From Atopomonas hussainii (GTDB lineage Bacteria > Pseudomonadota > Gammaproteobacteria > Pseudomonadales > Pseudomonadaceae), in the NCBI RefSeq assembly GCF_900109735.1, contig NZ_FOAS01000001.1:124001-188000 (forward strand): DNA of 64,000 nt, written 5' to 3'. Both the position numbers and the translations under genes were made by a program. Below are positions 33,655 to 42,563 of this stretch, piece by piece (within the stretch, counting starts at the first letter, position 1; every line of letters begins with the position of its first letter). A model generated the notes under the pieces. That model had not been told where the DNA came from. It made no database searches and saw only the letters and a list, made by a program, of their open reading frames with translations.

Positions 33655-35541
33655 ATGCACACATCTCGCAAAGGGCGCGGCGCCTTCCTATGCCCGCTGC
33701 TCGCGTTCAGTAGCGCACTTTGTCAGGCCGCCACCTTCGAACTCGATAACGGTATTAGCGGACGCTGGGACAACAGCTTGTCAGCCGGCCTCAGTGTTAG
33801 CACCAGTAATCCAGACAAGGGCTTTATTCCGATTGCCTACGGCGGTTCTGCCGCCGGGATTAACGGCAATGATGGACGACAAAATTTTAACGCCGGCGAT
33901 ACCTTTTCACGGCGGCTAAAAGTCATCTCAGAGTTGGCTCTGAGCCACGACAATCTTGGCCTACAGCTCAGTGGCAAGCTGTGGTACGACGATCTGCTGG
34001 AAAACGGTAACGCACGCTTTAAAGACTTCGACGACTCAGGCTTTGATTCACTGGCAACCTTTAGCGGCGCCGAGCTGATGGATGCCTACGTTTGGGGCGA
34101 ATTTCAGCTCAATGATCGGCCACTGGATCTGCGCTTGGGCCAGCAAGTATTGAGCTGGGGCGAAAGCACTTTTATTCAAGGTGGCTTGAACGTGATAAAC
34201 CCCATCGACGCCAATGCCCTCACCAGCCCAGGTGTCGAAATCAAAGAAGCGTTAATCCCCGTCAACCTGTTTAACCTGTCCTTGGGGCTTAGTGACAACC
34301 TCTCCGCCAGCGCCTTCTATCAGCTGGAGTGGCGAGCCACCGTACAGCCCGGTTGCGGTACCTTCTTCGCCCAATCCGATGCCAGCCAACCCGGCTGTGA
34401 GCCACTGTATGCCGTAGCGGGCCGAACCGAGGCGCAACAAGACAACCTGCAGCTAGTCAATCCTCTGCTCCCTGTGGGGGCCAATATGCGTATTCCGCGC
34501 CTGAGCGATGACACACCCAGTGATGGCGGACAGTGGGGGTTACGCTTGGACTATTTTGCCGAAGCGCTAAACAGTACCGAGTTCGCCTTCTATGCGATGA
34601 ATTACCACAGTCGACTGCCCTACCTAAACGCCATCACAGCCGACTACTCGCGGCGCCCAGGCAGCGGCTTCTTTTTACCCGGGGTCACCAACAATCCCGC
34701 CTACGGCGGCAGCAACGCCAACCCGTTGGCCCAAGCGCCGCAGTATCAAATGGCCTACCCCAAAGACATCCGCCTGTATGGCCTGAGCTTCAACACATCA
34801 GGCCCTTGGGGCGTTTCCTTAGCGGGTGAAATTAGCCACCGCCCCAACCAGCCCATCGCCATTAATGGTCAAGACTTTCTCTATGCCAGCGGCTTTTTAG
34901 ATACCGAGTCGCCGATTGTTGATGAGCTGTTTGGTCTCAACATTACCACCCCAGGCAGCGGCCCTATTTTGGCGAAAGCTGCGGGCTTGTATGGCACGGC
35001 CGTACAGGGCTATCGACGCAAACCTGTTAGCCAAGCACAACTCACCGCAATCCAAACAGTTAGCAACATTTGGGGCGCCGACAACCTTTTGCTGGTTGCT
35101 GAAGTAGGTGCTGTGCATGTCGCCGATTTAGAGCCTGTGGAGACACTCGCTTATGGCCGCGAAGCTGTCTACGGTTCGGGAGTTGAGGGGGCTGCGATCG
35201 CCTGCAAAAACCCGGCTCTCGACCCTAAATATTGCCAGCTGGAGGGCTACACCACGGCGTGGTCATGGGGCTATGCCGCCCGCGCCAACCTGACCTACAG
35301 CAGCCTATTGCCTGGCATTGAAGTCACCCCATCGCTGGCCTGGCGCCACGATGTGAACGGCAATGCGCCCTCGCCAGCCCCTCAGTTCGTCGAAGGCCGC
35401 CAAGCCATCACGCTAGGCCTGAGCTTCGACTACCAAAACCGCTACAGCGCCGCCGTCAGTTACACCGATTTCTTTGGCGGCGACTTTAACCCGCAAACCG
35501 ATCGCGACTTCGTCACCTTCACGCTTGGCGCAAAATTCTGA
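33655..35541 (+). CDS. DUF1302 outer-membrane barrel-like protein, copy 2
   Basis: 628 residues. A signal peptide ends near SALCQAATFEL. It is a paralogue of the protein at 24923: both share GxLWYD/GKYWYD-type blocks, VLSWGESTFI, SAFYQLEW, YPKDIRLYGLSF, HRPNQP, VQGYRRKPVSQ and a C-terminal strand ending in phenylalanine (FVTFTLGAKF). Predicted outer-membrane channel for hydrophobic compounds. GAGG precedes the ATG; a TTG at 33643 is rejected because it overlaps the ribosome binding site. DUF1329-2 follows after 10 bp. Base composition is somewhat less GC-rich than in the core genes. Confidence 0.85.
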   Translation: MHTSRKGRGAFLCPLLAFSSALCQAATFELDNGISGRWDNSLSAGLSVSTSNPDKGFIPIAYGGSAAGINGNDGRQNFNAGDTFSRRLKVISELALSHDNLGLQLSGKLWYDDLLENGNARFKDFDDSGFDSLATFSGAELMDAYVWGEFQLNDRPLDLRLGQQVLSWGESTFIQGGLNVINPIDANALTSPGVEIKEALIPVNLFNLSLGLSDNLSASAFYQLEWRATVQPGCGTFFAQSDASQPGCEPLYAVAGRTEAQQDNLQLVNPLLPVGANMRIPRLSDDTPSDGGQWGLRLDYFAEALNSTEFAFYAMNYHSRLPYLNAITADYSRRPGSGFFLPGVTNNPAYGGSNANPLAQAPQYQMAYPKDIRLYGLSFNTSGPWGVSLAGEISHRPNQPIAINGQDFLYASGFLDTESPIVDELFGLNITTPGSGPILAKAAGLYGTAVQGYRRKPVSQAQLTAIQTVSNIWGADNLLLVAEVGAVHVADLEPVETLAYGREAVYGSGVEGAAIACKNPALDPKYCQLEGYTTAWSWGYAARANLTYSSLLPGIEVTPSLAWRHDVNGNAPSPAPQFVEGRQAITLGLSFDYQNRYSAAVSYTDFFGGDFNPQTDRDFVTFTLGAKF

Positions 35542-35551
35542 GGAAACCCTT

Positions 35552-36901
35552 ATGTTTAATCGCCCTACCGCTTGCCGAACGCTATTGGTCGTCGGGCTGC
35601 TACTCAGCAAGCCGGCACTGTGTGCCGTGTCAGCGCAAACCGCCACGCAACTGGATCAACAGCTAACCCCAATAGGCGCCGAGCGTGCCGCTAATGCCGA
35701 CGGGAGCATCCCCGCGTGGGACGGCGGCTTGCGCAGCGCCAGCAAAAGCCTAACGGACCCTTACCACGCCGACCCACTGCAACAGCGCATCGACACCAGC
35801 AACATCGCGCAGTTTGCACAATGGTTGAGTCCGGGCACCCAAGCGATGCTTCGCCAATACCCGAAAAGCTTTTACCTAAACCAGTACCCGACTCGCCGCA
35901 GCGCTACGTATCCAGAAGCCATCCTGCAGCAAAGCCGCTTAAACGCTACCCAGATCAGCCTTAACGCCAGCGGCAGTGGCTTGGTAGGCGGGTATAGCCA
36001 GGGAGTGCCCTTCCCTATCCCAGAACGTGCCGAGGAAGTGCTTTGGAACCATATCACTCGTTACCGCGGTGGTTCGGTTAACCGAGAAACGCACCGCATG
36101 CCAGTGCAAATCGATGGCAGCTACCAGGCCAGCCTGATTCGCCAAACACAGGTCTTTGCCAGCCACATTCAAGACAACAGCCCAGAGCACAATATTCTCT
36201 TCTACTTCATCGGGCAGACCTTAGCCCCAGCGCGTTTGGCAGGGAATATTGCCCTGATTCACGAACCCCTCGATCAACTACAGAGCCCGCGCCAAGCCTG
36301 GGCCTACAACGCCGGACAACGACGCGTGAGGCGCGCACCGACGCTGGCCTATGACTCGCCGCAAAACAGCTCGGAGGGCCTCGCCACTTCCGACAACATG
36401 GACATGTTTAATGGCGCCTTTGACCGCTACACCTGGACGCTTAAAGGCAAGCGCGAATTGTTGATTCCCTACAACAACTACCGCCTGCATGACAAAAGCC
36501 TGAAGTACAGCCAGCTCATTCAGCCGGGGCACCTGAACAGCGACTACGTACGTTACGAAAAGCACCGCGTCTGGGAAATCACCGGGGAACTCAAGCCCGG
36601 TCAGCGTCACCTGTATCAGAAGCGCACATTCTTTATTGACGAAGACACCTGGCAGATTGCCCTTGCCGACCACTACGACGCGCGCGGAGAGCTCTGGCGA
36701 ACCTCCATTGCTTATCAGATGAACTTCTATAACGACTTAGTACCGTGGATGACCGCCGAGGCTATTCATGACCTACAGTCGCGCCGTTACTTGGTCAGTG
36801 GCCTCAGCAATGAAGTGCAACGAGAAGCACGCTTCGGCGACACCGCTTTGCGCCAAGACTTCAAACCGGATGCTCTGCGCCGCCTAGGGGGCAAGAACTA
36901 A
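35552..36901 (+). CDS. DUF1329 secreted protein, copy 2
   Basis: 449 residues. The signal peptide RTLLVVGLLLSKPALCAVSA predicts export. Paralogue of the protein at 26782: shared blocks are LTPIGAERAANADGSIPAWD, NHITRYRGG, QRRVRRAPTLAYD, LLIPYNNYRL and FFIDEDTWQIA. AGGAAA precedes the ATG. It completes the second DUF1302-DUF1329 pair; no RND/MMPL exporter or BNR-repeat partner, often seen with such pairs, is present in the window. A terminator follows 15 bp after the stop. Confidence 0.85.
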   Translation: MFNRPTACRTLLVVGLLLSKPALCAVSAQTATQLDQQLTPIGAERAANADGSIPAWDGGLRSASKSLTDPYHADPLQQRIDTSNIAQFAQWLSPGTQAMLRQYPKSFYLNQYPTRRSATYPEAILQQSRLNATQISLNASGSGLVGGYSQGVPFPIPERAEEVLWNHITRYRGGSVNRETHRMPVQIDGSYQASLIRQTQVFASHIQDNSPEHNILFYFIGQTLAPARLAGNIALIHEPLDQLQSPRQAWAYNAGQRRVRRAPTLAYDSPQNSSEGLATSDNMDMFNGAFDRYTWTLKGKRELLIPYNNYRLHDKSLKYSQLIQPGHLNSDYVRYEKHRVWEITGELKPGQRHLYQKRTFFIDEDTWQIALADHYDARGELWRTSIAYQMNFYNDLVPWMTAEAIHDLQSRRYLVSGLSNEVQREARFGDTALRQDFKPDALRRLGGKN

Positions 36902-36916
36902 GCAGCGCGAAAAAAT

Positions 36917-36957
36917 CAGCCAGCCCTAAACACAATCTCAAGGCTGGCTGTTTTTTT
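36917..36957 (+). terminator. Intrinsic terminator after DUF1329-2
   Basis: A 9-bp stem, CAGCCAGCC / GGCTGGCTG, with a 16-nt loop, followed by seven T. Confidence 0.88.
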
Positions 36958-36989
36958 GCTGTATGCCCCCTAGCTAAGCCGCTCGCTCT

Positions 36990-37547
36990 TCAACGCTTAT
37001 ACAACGCTTCCAAGCTGGCAGAGCCCAGGGCATGGGCCTTGACCATATAACCGGTCAGCGCCGCCGAGGCCCCGGCGGGTAGCTCAAGCGGTTGCGACAA
37101 AGCAAACACGGTGAACTGATAACGGTGCGCGCCGTGGCCTTCTGGCGGGCAAGCGCCGCCAAAGCCCGCCACACCGTAATCGTTACGGGCGTGCTGGCTG
37201 CCTTTAGGCGCACGCGGCTGCTCGGCATCGCCCGCGCCGCTGGGCAAGCTGGTCACTGTGCTGGGGATATTCACCAACTGCCAGTGCCACCAGCCGCTGC
37301 CGGTGGGGGCGTCGGGGTCGTAGGCAAACACGGCAAAGGCTTGCGTGCCCGCCGGGGCGCCGCTCCAGCTCAGTTGCGGCGAGCGATTGGCGCCGTTGCA
37401 GCCAAACCCGGCAAACTCCTGCGCTTGGTTCATAAACTCGCCGTGCGCGATGTCGGCACTGCGTAAGGTAAAGGGCTCGGCCGCCACGCTGTGGGCAACC
37501 AGCGCCAAGGGCGCCAACCAGGTTAAGGGGTGTTTAACAAAGAACAT
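36990..37547 (-). CDS. YbhB/YbcL-type PEBP-family protein (Raf kinase inhibitor-like)
   Basis: 185 residues. The N-terminus LTWLAPLALVAHSVAAEPF is a signal peptide, so the protein is probably periplasmic. The ligand-pocket motifs DPDAPTGSGWWHW and GAHRYQFTVFAL are those of the phosphatidylethanolamine-binding protein family. The bacterial function is not established. AGGAG precedes the ATG. It lies 79 bp downstream of an AraC regulator on the same strand. Confidence 0.88.
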   Translation of the reverse strand: MFFVKHPLTWLAPLALVAHSVAAEPFTLRSADIAHGEFMNQAQEFAGFGCNGANRSPQLSWSGAPAGTQAFAVFAYDPDAPTGSGWWHWQLVNIPSTVTSLPSGAGDAEQPRAPKGSQHARNDYGVAGFGGACPPEGHGAHRYQFTVFALSQPLELPAGASAALTGYMVKAHALGSASLEALYKR

Positions 37548-37626
37548 GATGACTCCTAAGGCTGTGCATGGAGCCTTTACCCTACTCGCGGCGCGCCGGG
37601 CTGATTAGCACCAAAGCGCGCAATGA

Positions 37627-38475
37627 TTATCCTGTTTCGCGCAATCGGGTCCGCCGCAGCGCCGTGGGCGTGAGGCCAAAGTGCTGTTTGAACTTCTCGG
37701 TAAAGCGCGACTGCGAGTGGTAGCCACACTGCTCGGCAATCTGCCCAATGGGCGCAAAGCCGGTTTGCAGCAGGTGCAGCGCACGGCTGAGTTTGGCGTT
37801 GTCTTTGAGGGTTTGCAGGTTGGTGCCTTCGGCGCTCAAACGCCGCCGTAAGGTGGCTTCGCTCATCGCCAGCTGCGCTGCCAGCGTGGCCGCGTCCGGC
37901 GTTTGCCTAGGCTCGGCGCCGAGCACGGCATAAACCCGCTGGCTTAGGCTGGGCGGCAGGCACAGTTGGCTAACCGCCGGGTAACCACTAACGGCCAACA
38001 GCTGCAGTAACTCTTGGCGCCGCAGCGGCCACAAGGCCGCCGGGGCACACGCCGACCACTGCACAAACTGCAGCAGCGCGGTGTGCAGCAAAGGCTCTAC
38101 CGTGCCATGCACATAACGCGGTGCCGGGCTGCTCTGGCTAGGCACACTGGGCAACGCCGGGGCGGGCTGGTGCGGCGTTGGCGGGGCGAAGTCGGCGAAC
38201 TCAAACTCAATCAACAAGGCCAAGTAATCCCCCGCCTCTGGCAGGTTACGCACGCTCAGGGTGGCGTTATTGGCCAGCAAGGCAAAGTCCCCGGCGCGGC
38301 AGGTCAGCGGCTCGGCATAGCCCAACGCTTTACTGCCGCTAAGCACCACCACCAGCAGCGGCTTGGCAATGGTCACATTGCGCAGATGTTGAGCGTGCAC
38401 CGCACTGTACAGCGCGAAGGGCAAGGCGCGGTCTTCTCTGGCAAGCGCTTGGCAGGCGTGAATAAGGGTGTGCAT
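37627..38475 (-). CDS. AraC-family transcriptional regulator (upstream of the PEBP gene)
   Basis: 282 residues: an N-terminal cupin-like sensor domain (about 20-115, with TCRAGDFALLANNATLSV), a proline-rich linker (about 118-138) and a C-terminal double HTH (about 185-275, with MSEATLRRRLSAEGTNLQTL, then CGYHSQSRFTEKFKQHFGLT). AGGAGG precedes the ATG. It lies directly upstream of the PEBP gene and may control it; the inducer is unknown. Confidence 0.85.
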   Translation of the reverse strand: MHTLIHACQALAREDRALPFALYSAVHAQHLRNVTIAKPLLVVVLSGSKALGYAEPLTCRAGDFALLANNATLSVRNLPEAGDYLALLIEFEFADFAPPTPHQPAPALPSVPSQSSPAPRYVHGTVEPLLHTALLQFVQWSACAPAALWPLRRQELLQLLAVSGYPAVSQLCLPPSLSQRVYAVLGAEPRQTPDAATLAAQLAMSEATLRRRLSAEGTNLQTLKDNAKLSRALHLLQTGFAPIGQIAEQCGYHSQSRFTEKFKQHFGLTPTALRRTRLRETG

Positions 38476-38532
38476 GCGGCGGCCTCCTGCCGGTTTATCG
38501 CTGGGCAGGATAATGCCACCAGCCCAGCGGAG

Positions 38533-39438
38533 CTACGCCGCGGTGCCACGCAGTTGGTCGATTTGCTCCAGCAGCCATTGCAGCGCAGGGTCGCGGGCGC
38601 GCAGCGCGCTGCTGACCACTTGCAGGTGAAACGGGCCCAAGGCGAAGGGCAGCGGGTACAAGGCCAGCGGCAGTAACTGGGCAAAGTGCTCGGCCAAGCT
38701 GGTGGGCAAGACGGTGACTAAATCGCTGCCGACCACCAAGTGCGCGGCTTGCAGGTAGTTGGGTGTGGTGTACACCACCTGCCGGCTGAGGCCTTGTTCG
38801 CTCAGCCATTGATCGACCATGCCGCGCGTTTGCCCGCCGCTAACCCACAAGTGGCGCAGGCGCAAAAACTGCGCTAAATCCGGCGCGCTGCGCAGCTGCG
38901 GGTGTTCACGGGCGGCGACAATACGCAGGGTTTCGCTGCGCCAAGCGCGACGGGCAAAGCGGTTCGGCACCTCGAAAAAGCGCCCGATAAGCACATCCAG
39001 CTCGCCGCTATCCAGCGCCTCGGCAGGCAGCTGGGGGGTTAAGTGACGCACCCGCACGGCCAGCCCCGGCGCTTGTTCGGCGAGGCGCGCCAGCAGCTCG
39101 GGCATTAGCAGCTGCTCCACGTAGTCGGTGACGGCAATCTCGAAACGTTGCTCGGCGCGCGCCGGGTCGAAGTCGCGGCCATCGCTCAGTTGCCAAGCGA
39201 TTTGCTGCAAGGCTTGGCGCAGCGGTGCCTCCAGCGCTAAGGCGCGTGGGGTGGGTTGCATCTGGCGGCCCACGCGCACTAACAGCGGGTCATCCAGCGT
39301 TTCACGCAGGCGGTTTAGGGCGTTACTCACCGCCGGTTGGCTGAGCGCCAGCTGCTCGGCCGCGCGCGACACATTGCGCTCGCGCAACAGCACATCGAGC
39401 ACGCGCAACAGGTTGAGATCGAAGTTCAATATATTCAC
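38533..39438 (-). CDS. LysR-family transcriptional regulator of the oxidation operon
   Basis: 301 residues from a GTG start (a GGAT lies upstream). Winged HTH at 3-62 (FDLNLLRVLDVLLRERNVSR, LALSQPAVSNALNRLRE) and an effector domain at about 90-295. The opening NILNFDLNLLRVLDVL is typical of the NodD/NahR-like LysR subgroup, whose members respond to aromatic or lipid-like compounds. It is divergent from the 3-hydroxyacyl-CoA dehydrogenase gene across 94 bp and probably controls that operon. Confidence 0.85.
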   Translation of the reverse strand: MNILNFDLNLLRVLDVLLRERNVSRAAEQLALSQPAVSNALNRLRETLDDPLLVRVGRQMQPTPRALALEAPLRQALQQIAWQLSDGRDFDPARAEQRFEIAVTDYVEQLLMPELLARLAEQAPGLAVRVRHLTPQLPAEALDSGELDVLIGRFFEVPNRFARRAWRSETLRIVAAREHPQLRSAPDLAQFLRLRHLWVSGGQTRGMVDQWLSEQGLSRQVVYTTPNYLQAAHLVVGSDLVTVLPTSLAEHFAQLLPLALYPLPFALGPFHLQVVSSALRARDPALQWLLEQIDQLRGTAA

Positions 39439-39532
39439 TGGCCAAATCCAACCTATCACAACTAACAATTTCTCAAATAGTAAGCCCTTGCCTAAGGTGC
39501 TGTGCAGGTTTTTCACTCTGCGAGGGCAGGTC

Positions 39533-40768
39533 ATGCACGCAAGCGCAATTCGCCAAACCGCCGTGATCGGCGCGGGCACTATGGGTCGGGGCATTGTTAT
39601 CAGTCTGGCGAACGCCGGGTTTGAGGTGCTCTGGCTCGACAACAACCCGCAGATGCTCGAACAGGGCCTGCGCAACCTCGAAGACGTCTGGCAACAGCAA
39701 ATCAGCAAAGGCCGCCTCACTTGCAGCGAGGCCGCCGAGCGCTTAGCCAATGTGCATCCGGTGGGCGACTACGCGGCGCTGGCCGATGCCGATGTGGTGA
39801 TCGAGGCGGTGTACGAAAACCTCGCCCTAAAGCAGGAGATCTTCCGCACCTTAGACGCCACCCTGCGCCCCGAGGCGCTGCTGGCCAGCAATACCTCGGC
39901 GCTGGATATCGACGCGATTGCCGCCGTCACCCAGCGCCCGGCACAGGTGCTGGGCCTGCACTTTTTCAGCCCGGCGCACATCATGAAGCTGCTGGAAATC
40001 GTCCGTGGTGCCCACACCAGCGCGGCCACCCTAGAAACCGCGCGCGCCTTGGGCGAACGCTTGGGCAAGGTGTGCGTGGTGGCCGGTAACTGCGATGGTT
40101 TTATCGGCAATCGCATGCTGCACACCTACGTGCATGAAGCGCGCATGTTGCTGCTCGAAGGCGCGCTGCCCGCGCAGGTGGATGGCGTGCTGCAACAGTT
40201 TGGTTTTGCCATGGGCCCATTCCGCATGTACGACGTGGTCGGCATCGACTTGGAATGGCGCGCCCGCGAACTGGCCGGCAGCGGCCAAGACGCCCCAGCA
40301 GTGCAAGTGGATAACCGCCTGTGCGAGCTGGGCCGCTTCGGCCAGAAGAGCGGCCAAGGCTATTACCGCTACGCCCAAGGCAGTCGCGAGGCGCAGCACG
40401 ACCCCGCCGTCGATGCCCTAGTGGTCGCGGTGAGCGAGCGCTTAGGCATGACCCGCCGCGCGATCAGCGAAGAGGAAATCCGCGAGCGCTGCCTGCTCGC
40501 GCTGGTCAACGAAGGGGCGAAAATTCTCGCCGAAGGCATCGCCGCCAATAGCCACGATATCGACTTGGTGTACCTCAACGGCTACGGCTTTCCGGCGGCC
40601 AAAGGCGGGCCGATGAACTGGGCCGACGACCAAGGCCCGGCGCATATCGCCGCCCGCCTGCGCGCCTTGCAAGCGCAGCACGGCGCACATTGGCAACCGG
40701 CGCCGCTGATCGAGCGCTTGGCCGCCTACGGCAAGCGCTTCAGCGATGTGCAGGGAGGCCAGGTATGA
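39533..40768 (+). CDS. 3-hydroxyacyl-CoA dehydrogenase (FadB C-terminal type, no hydratase domain)
   Basis: 411 residues. NAD-binding motif AVIGAGTMGRGI (residues 10-21), substrate region LASNTSALDIDAIA, catalytic-His segment LHFFSPAHIMKLLEIV, and two C-terminal 3HCDH domains (about 190-290 and 305-400). It corresponds to the dehydrogenase half of FadB/FadJ without the enoyl-CoA hydratase half. It oxidises 3-hydroxyacyl-CoA to 3-ketoacyl-CoA with NAD+. CGAGGG lies upstream of the ATG; the much longer in-frame extension is antisense to the LysR gene and is rejected. The stop overlaps the next ATG (ATGA). Confidence 0.9.
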   Translation: MHASAIRQTAVIGAGTMGRGIVISLANAGFEVLWLDNNPQMLEQGLRNLEDVWQQQISKGRLTCSEAAERLANVHPVGDYAALADADVVIEAVYENLALKQEIFRTLDATLRPEALLASNTSALDIDAIAAVTQRPAQVLGLHFFSPAHIMKLLEIVRGAHTSAATLETARALGERLGKVCVVAGNCDGFIGNRMLHTYVHEARMLLLEGALPAQVDGVLQQFGFAMGPFRMYDVVGIDLEWRARELAGSGQDAPAVQVDNRLCELGRFGQKSGQGYYRYAQGSREAQHDPAVDALVVAVSERLGMTRRAISEEEIRERCLLALVNEGAKILAEGIAANSHDIDLVYLNGYGFPAAKGGPMNWADDQGPAHIAARLRALQAQHGAHWQPAPLIERLAAYGKRFSDVQGGQV

Positions 40769-42543
40769 GTTACCAAGCGCCACTGCGCGACATGCGTTTT
40801 GTTGTGCACGAGCTGTTCGACGCCAGCGCGCATTGCGCCGCGCTCGGCACGGGTCTGGACCGCGAGCTGATCGACGGCGTGCTGGAAGAAGCCGCGCAGT
40901 TCACCGCCCACGAGCTGGCCCCACTCAACCGTGGCGGCGATGAACAAGGCTGCCGCCTAGACGACGGCCAGGTGACCACCCCGCAGGGCTTTCGCGCCGC
41001 GTACCGCCAGTATGTCGAGCACGGCTGGGCGAGCATGACCGGCCCGCAAGACTTTGCCGGGCAAGGCTTTCCCCTGCTGGTAGCCGCCTGCGTGCACGAG
41101 ATGCTGATGAGCGCGTGTTTGTCGTTGCGGATTTATTCCGGGCTCACCGAAGGCGCCGTGCTGGCGCTGCACAAACACGGCAGCCCCGCGCTGCAACGTG
41201 ACTATCTGGCCAAGCTGGTCAGCGGCCAATGGACCGGCACCATGTGCCTGACCGAAGCCCAAGCGGGCACCGACCTGGCCCTGCTGCGCACCCGCGCCGA
41301 ACCGCAGGCCGACGGCAGCTACCGCATCAGCGGCAGCAAAATTTTTATCAGCGGCGGCGAGCACGATCTGGCGGAAAACATCATCCATCTGGTGCTCGCC
41401 CGCCTGCCCGACGCCCCAACGGGGGTCAAAGGCATCTCGCTGTTTTTGGTGCCTAAGTTCATCGCCAATGGCGACGGCAGCTTAGGCGCGCGCAATGCCG
41501 TCAGTTGCGGCGCGCTGGAACACAAGATGGGCATCAAAGGTGCTGCCACCTGCGTGATGAACTTCGATGGCGCCAGCGGTTATCTGATTGGCAACGCCAA
41601 CCAAGGCTTGGCCTGCATGTTCACCATGATGAACGACGCGCGCTTTCAAGTCGGCCTGCAAGGCTTGGGGATTGCCGAGGCGGCCTACCAAGGCGCGTTG
41701 CGCTATGCCCGCGAGCGTTTGCAGTCGCGTGGTTTGGCCGGTGCCGTAGCGCCTGCACAGGCGGCCGACCCGATCATCGTGCATCCGGATGTGCGGCGCA
41801 TGCTGCTGACCCAGAAGACCCTCGTCGAAGGCGCGCGCATGCTCGCTGCCTACACGGCGCTACAGCTGGATAACGAACAGCAGCAACACGACAGCGCGGC
41901 GGCCCGTCGGACGGCGTTGCTGATCCCTATCCTCAAGGGCTTTGTTACCGACCTTGGCCAAGAAGTCGCCAGCCTCGGCGTACAGGTGTACGGCGGGCAC
42001 GGCTATATCCGCGAGTGGGGCATGGAACAACTGATGCGCGACAGCCGCATCACCCAGCTGTACGAGGGCACCAACGGTATTCAGGCGCTCGACCTGGTCC
42101 GCCGCAAAGTGCTCGGCGACGGCGGTGCCGAGCTCAACGCACTGCTCGATGAATGCGCCGCGCAGGCCGAGCGCGCCGCGCAGCATCCGGCACTGGCCGC
42201 CTTGGCCGCGCCGGTGCAACAGCGCTTGACCGAGTGGCGGGCGCTGAGCGCCGAGGTGCTGCAACGCTGCCACGCCGATGTGCAGGAGATCGGCGCGGTG
42301 TCGGTGGATTTCCTCCACTACAGTGCCTATGTGCTGCTCGCCAGCCTGTGGCTGCGCGCCGCCGAATGTGCCCAGCAAGCGCTGGATAACGCCAGCGACG
42401 AGCATGCGTTTTACCAAGCCAAACTGCACAGCACGGCGTTTTACCTAAAGCGCATCCTGCCGCGAGCCAGCGCGCACCGCGAAGCCCTGCTGGGCGGCGC
42501 CGCCTGTTTGCTGGCGCTAGACGCCGAACACTTTGCCTTTTAA
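40765..42543 (+). CDS. Acyl-CoA dehydrogenase, long form
   Basis: 592 residues, the long acyl-CoA dehydrogenase class with an N-terminal extension (YQAPLRDMRFVVHELFD) and an extra C-terminal helical domain. FAD/substrate loops CLTEAQAGTDLALL and ISGSKIFISGGEHDL; the catalytic glutamate lies in QLYEGTNGIQALDLVRRKV near residue 435. It introduces the 2,3-double bond of acyl-CoA, passing electrons to ETF. Four-base overlap with the preceding gene shows coupled translation. The chain-length range is unknown. Confidence 0.9.
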   Translation: MSYQAPLRDMRFVVHELFDASAHCAALGTGLDRELIDGVLEEAAQFTAHELAPLNRGGDEQGCRLDDGQVTTPQGFRAAYRQYVEHGWASMTGPQDFAGQGFPLLVAACVHEMLMSACLSLRIYSGLTEGAVLALHKHGSPALQRDYLAKLVSGQWTGTMCLTEAQAGTDLALLRTRAEPQADGSYRISGSKIFISGGEHDLAENIIHLVLARLPDAPTGVKGISLFLVPKFIANGDGSLGARNAVSCGALEHKMGIKGAATCVMNFDGASGYLIGNANQGLACMFTMMNDARFQVGLQGLGIAEAAYQGALRYARERLQSRGLAGAVAPAQAADPIIVHPDVRRMLLTQKTLVEGARMLAAYTALQLDNEQQQHDSAAARRTALLIPILKGFVTDLGQEVASLGVQVYGGHGYIREWGMEQLMRDSRITQLYEGTNGIQALDLVRRKVLGDGGAELNALLDECAAQAERAAQHPALAALAAPVQQRLTEWRALSAEVLQRCHADVQEIGAVSVDFLHYSAYVLLASLWLRAAECAQQALDNASDEHAFYQAKLHSTAFYLKRILPRASAHREALLGGAACLLALDAEHFAF

Positions 42544-42563
42544 CCCCCGCACGAGAGCCGACT

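Noticed and set aside
39128-39532. N-terminal extension of the 3-hydroxyacyl-CoA dehydrogenase
   Set aside because: The extension is antisense to the LysR gene and carries no domain; the NAD-binding fold starts right after the ATG at 39533.
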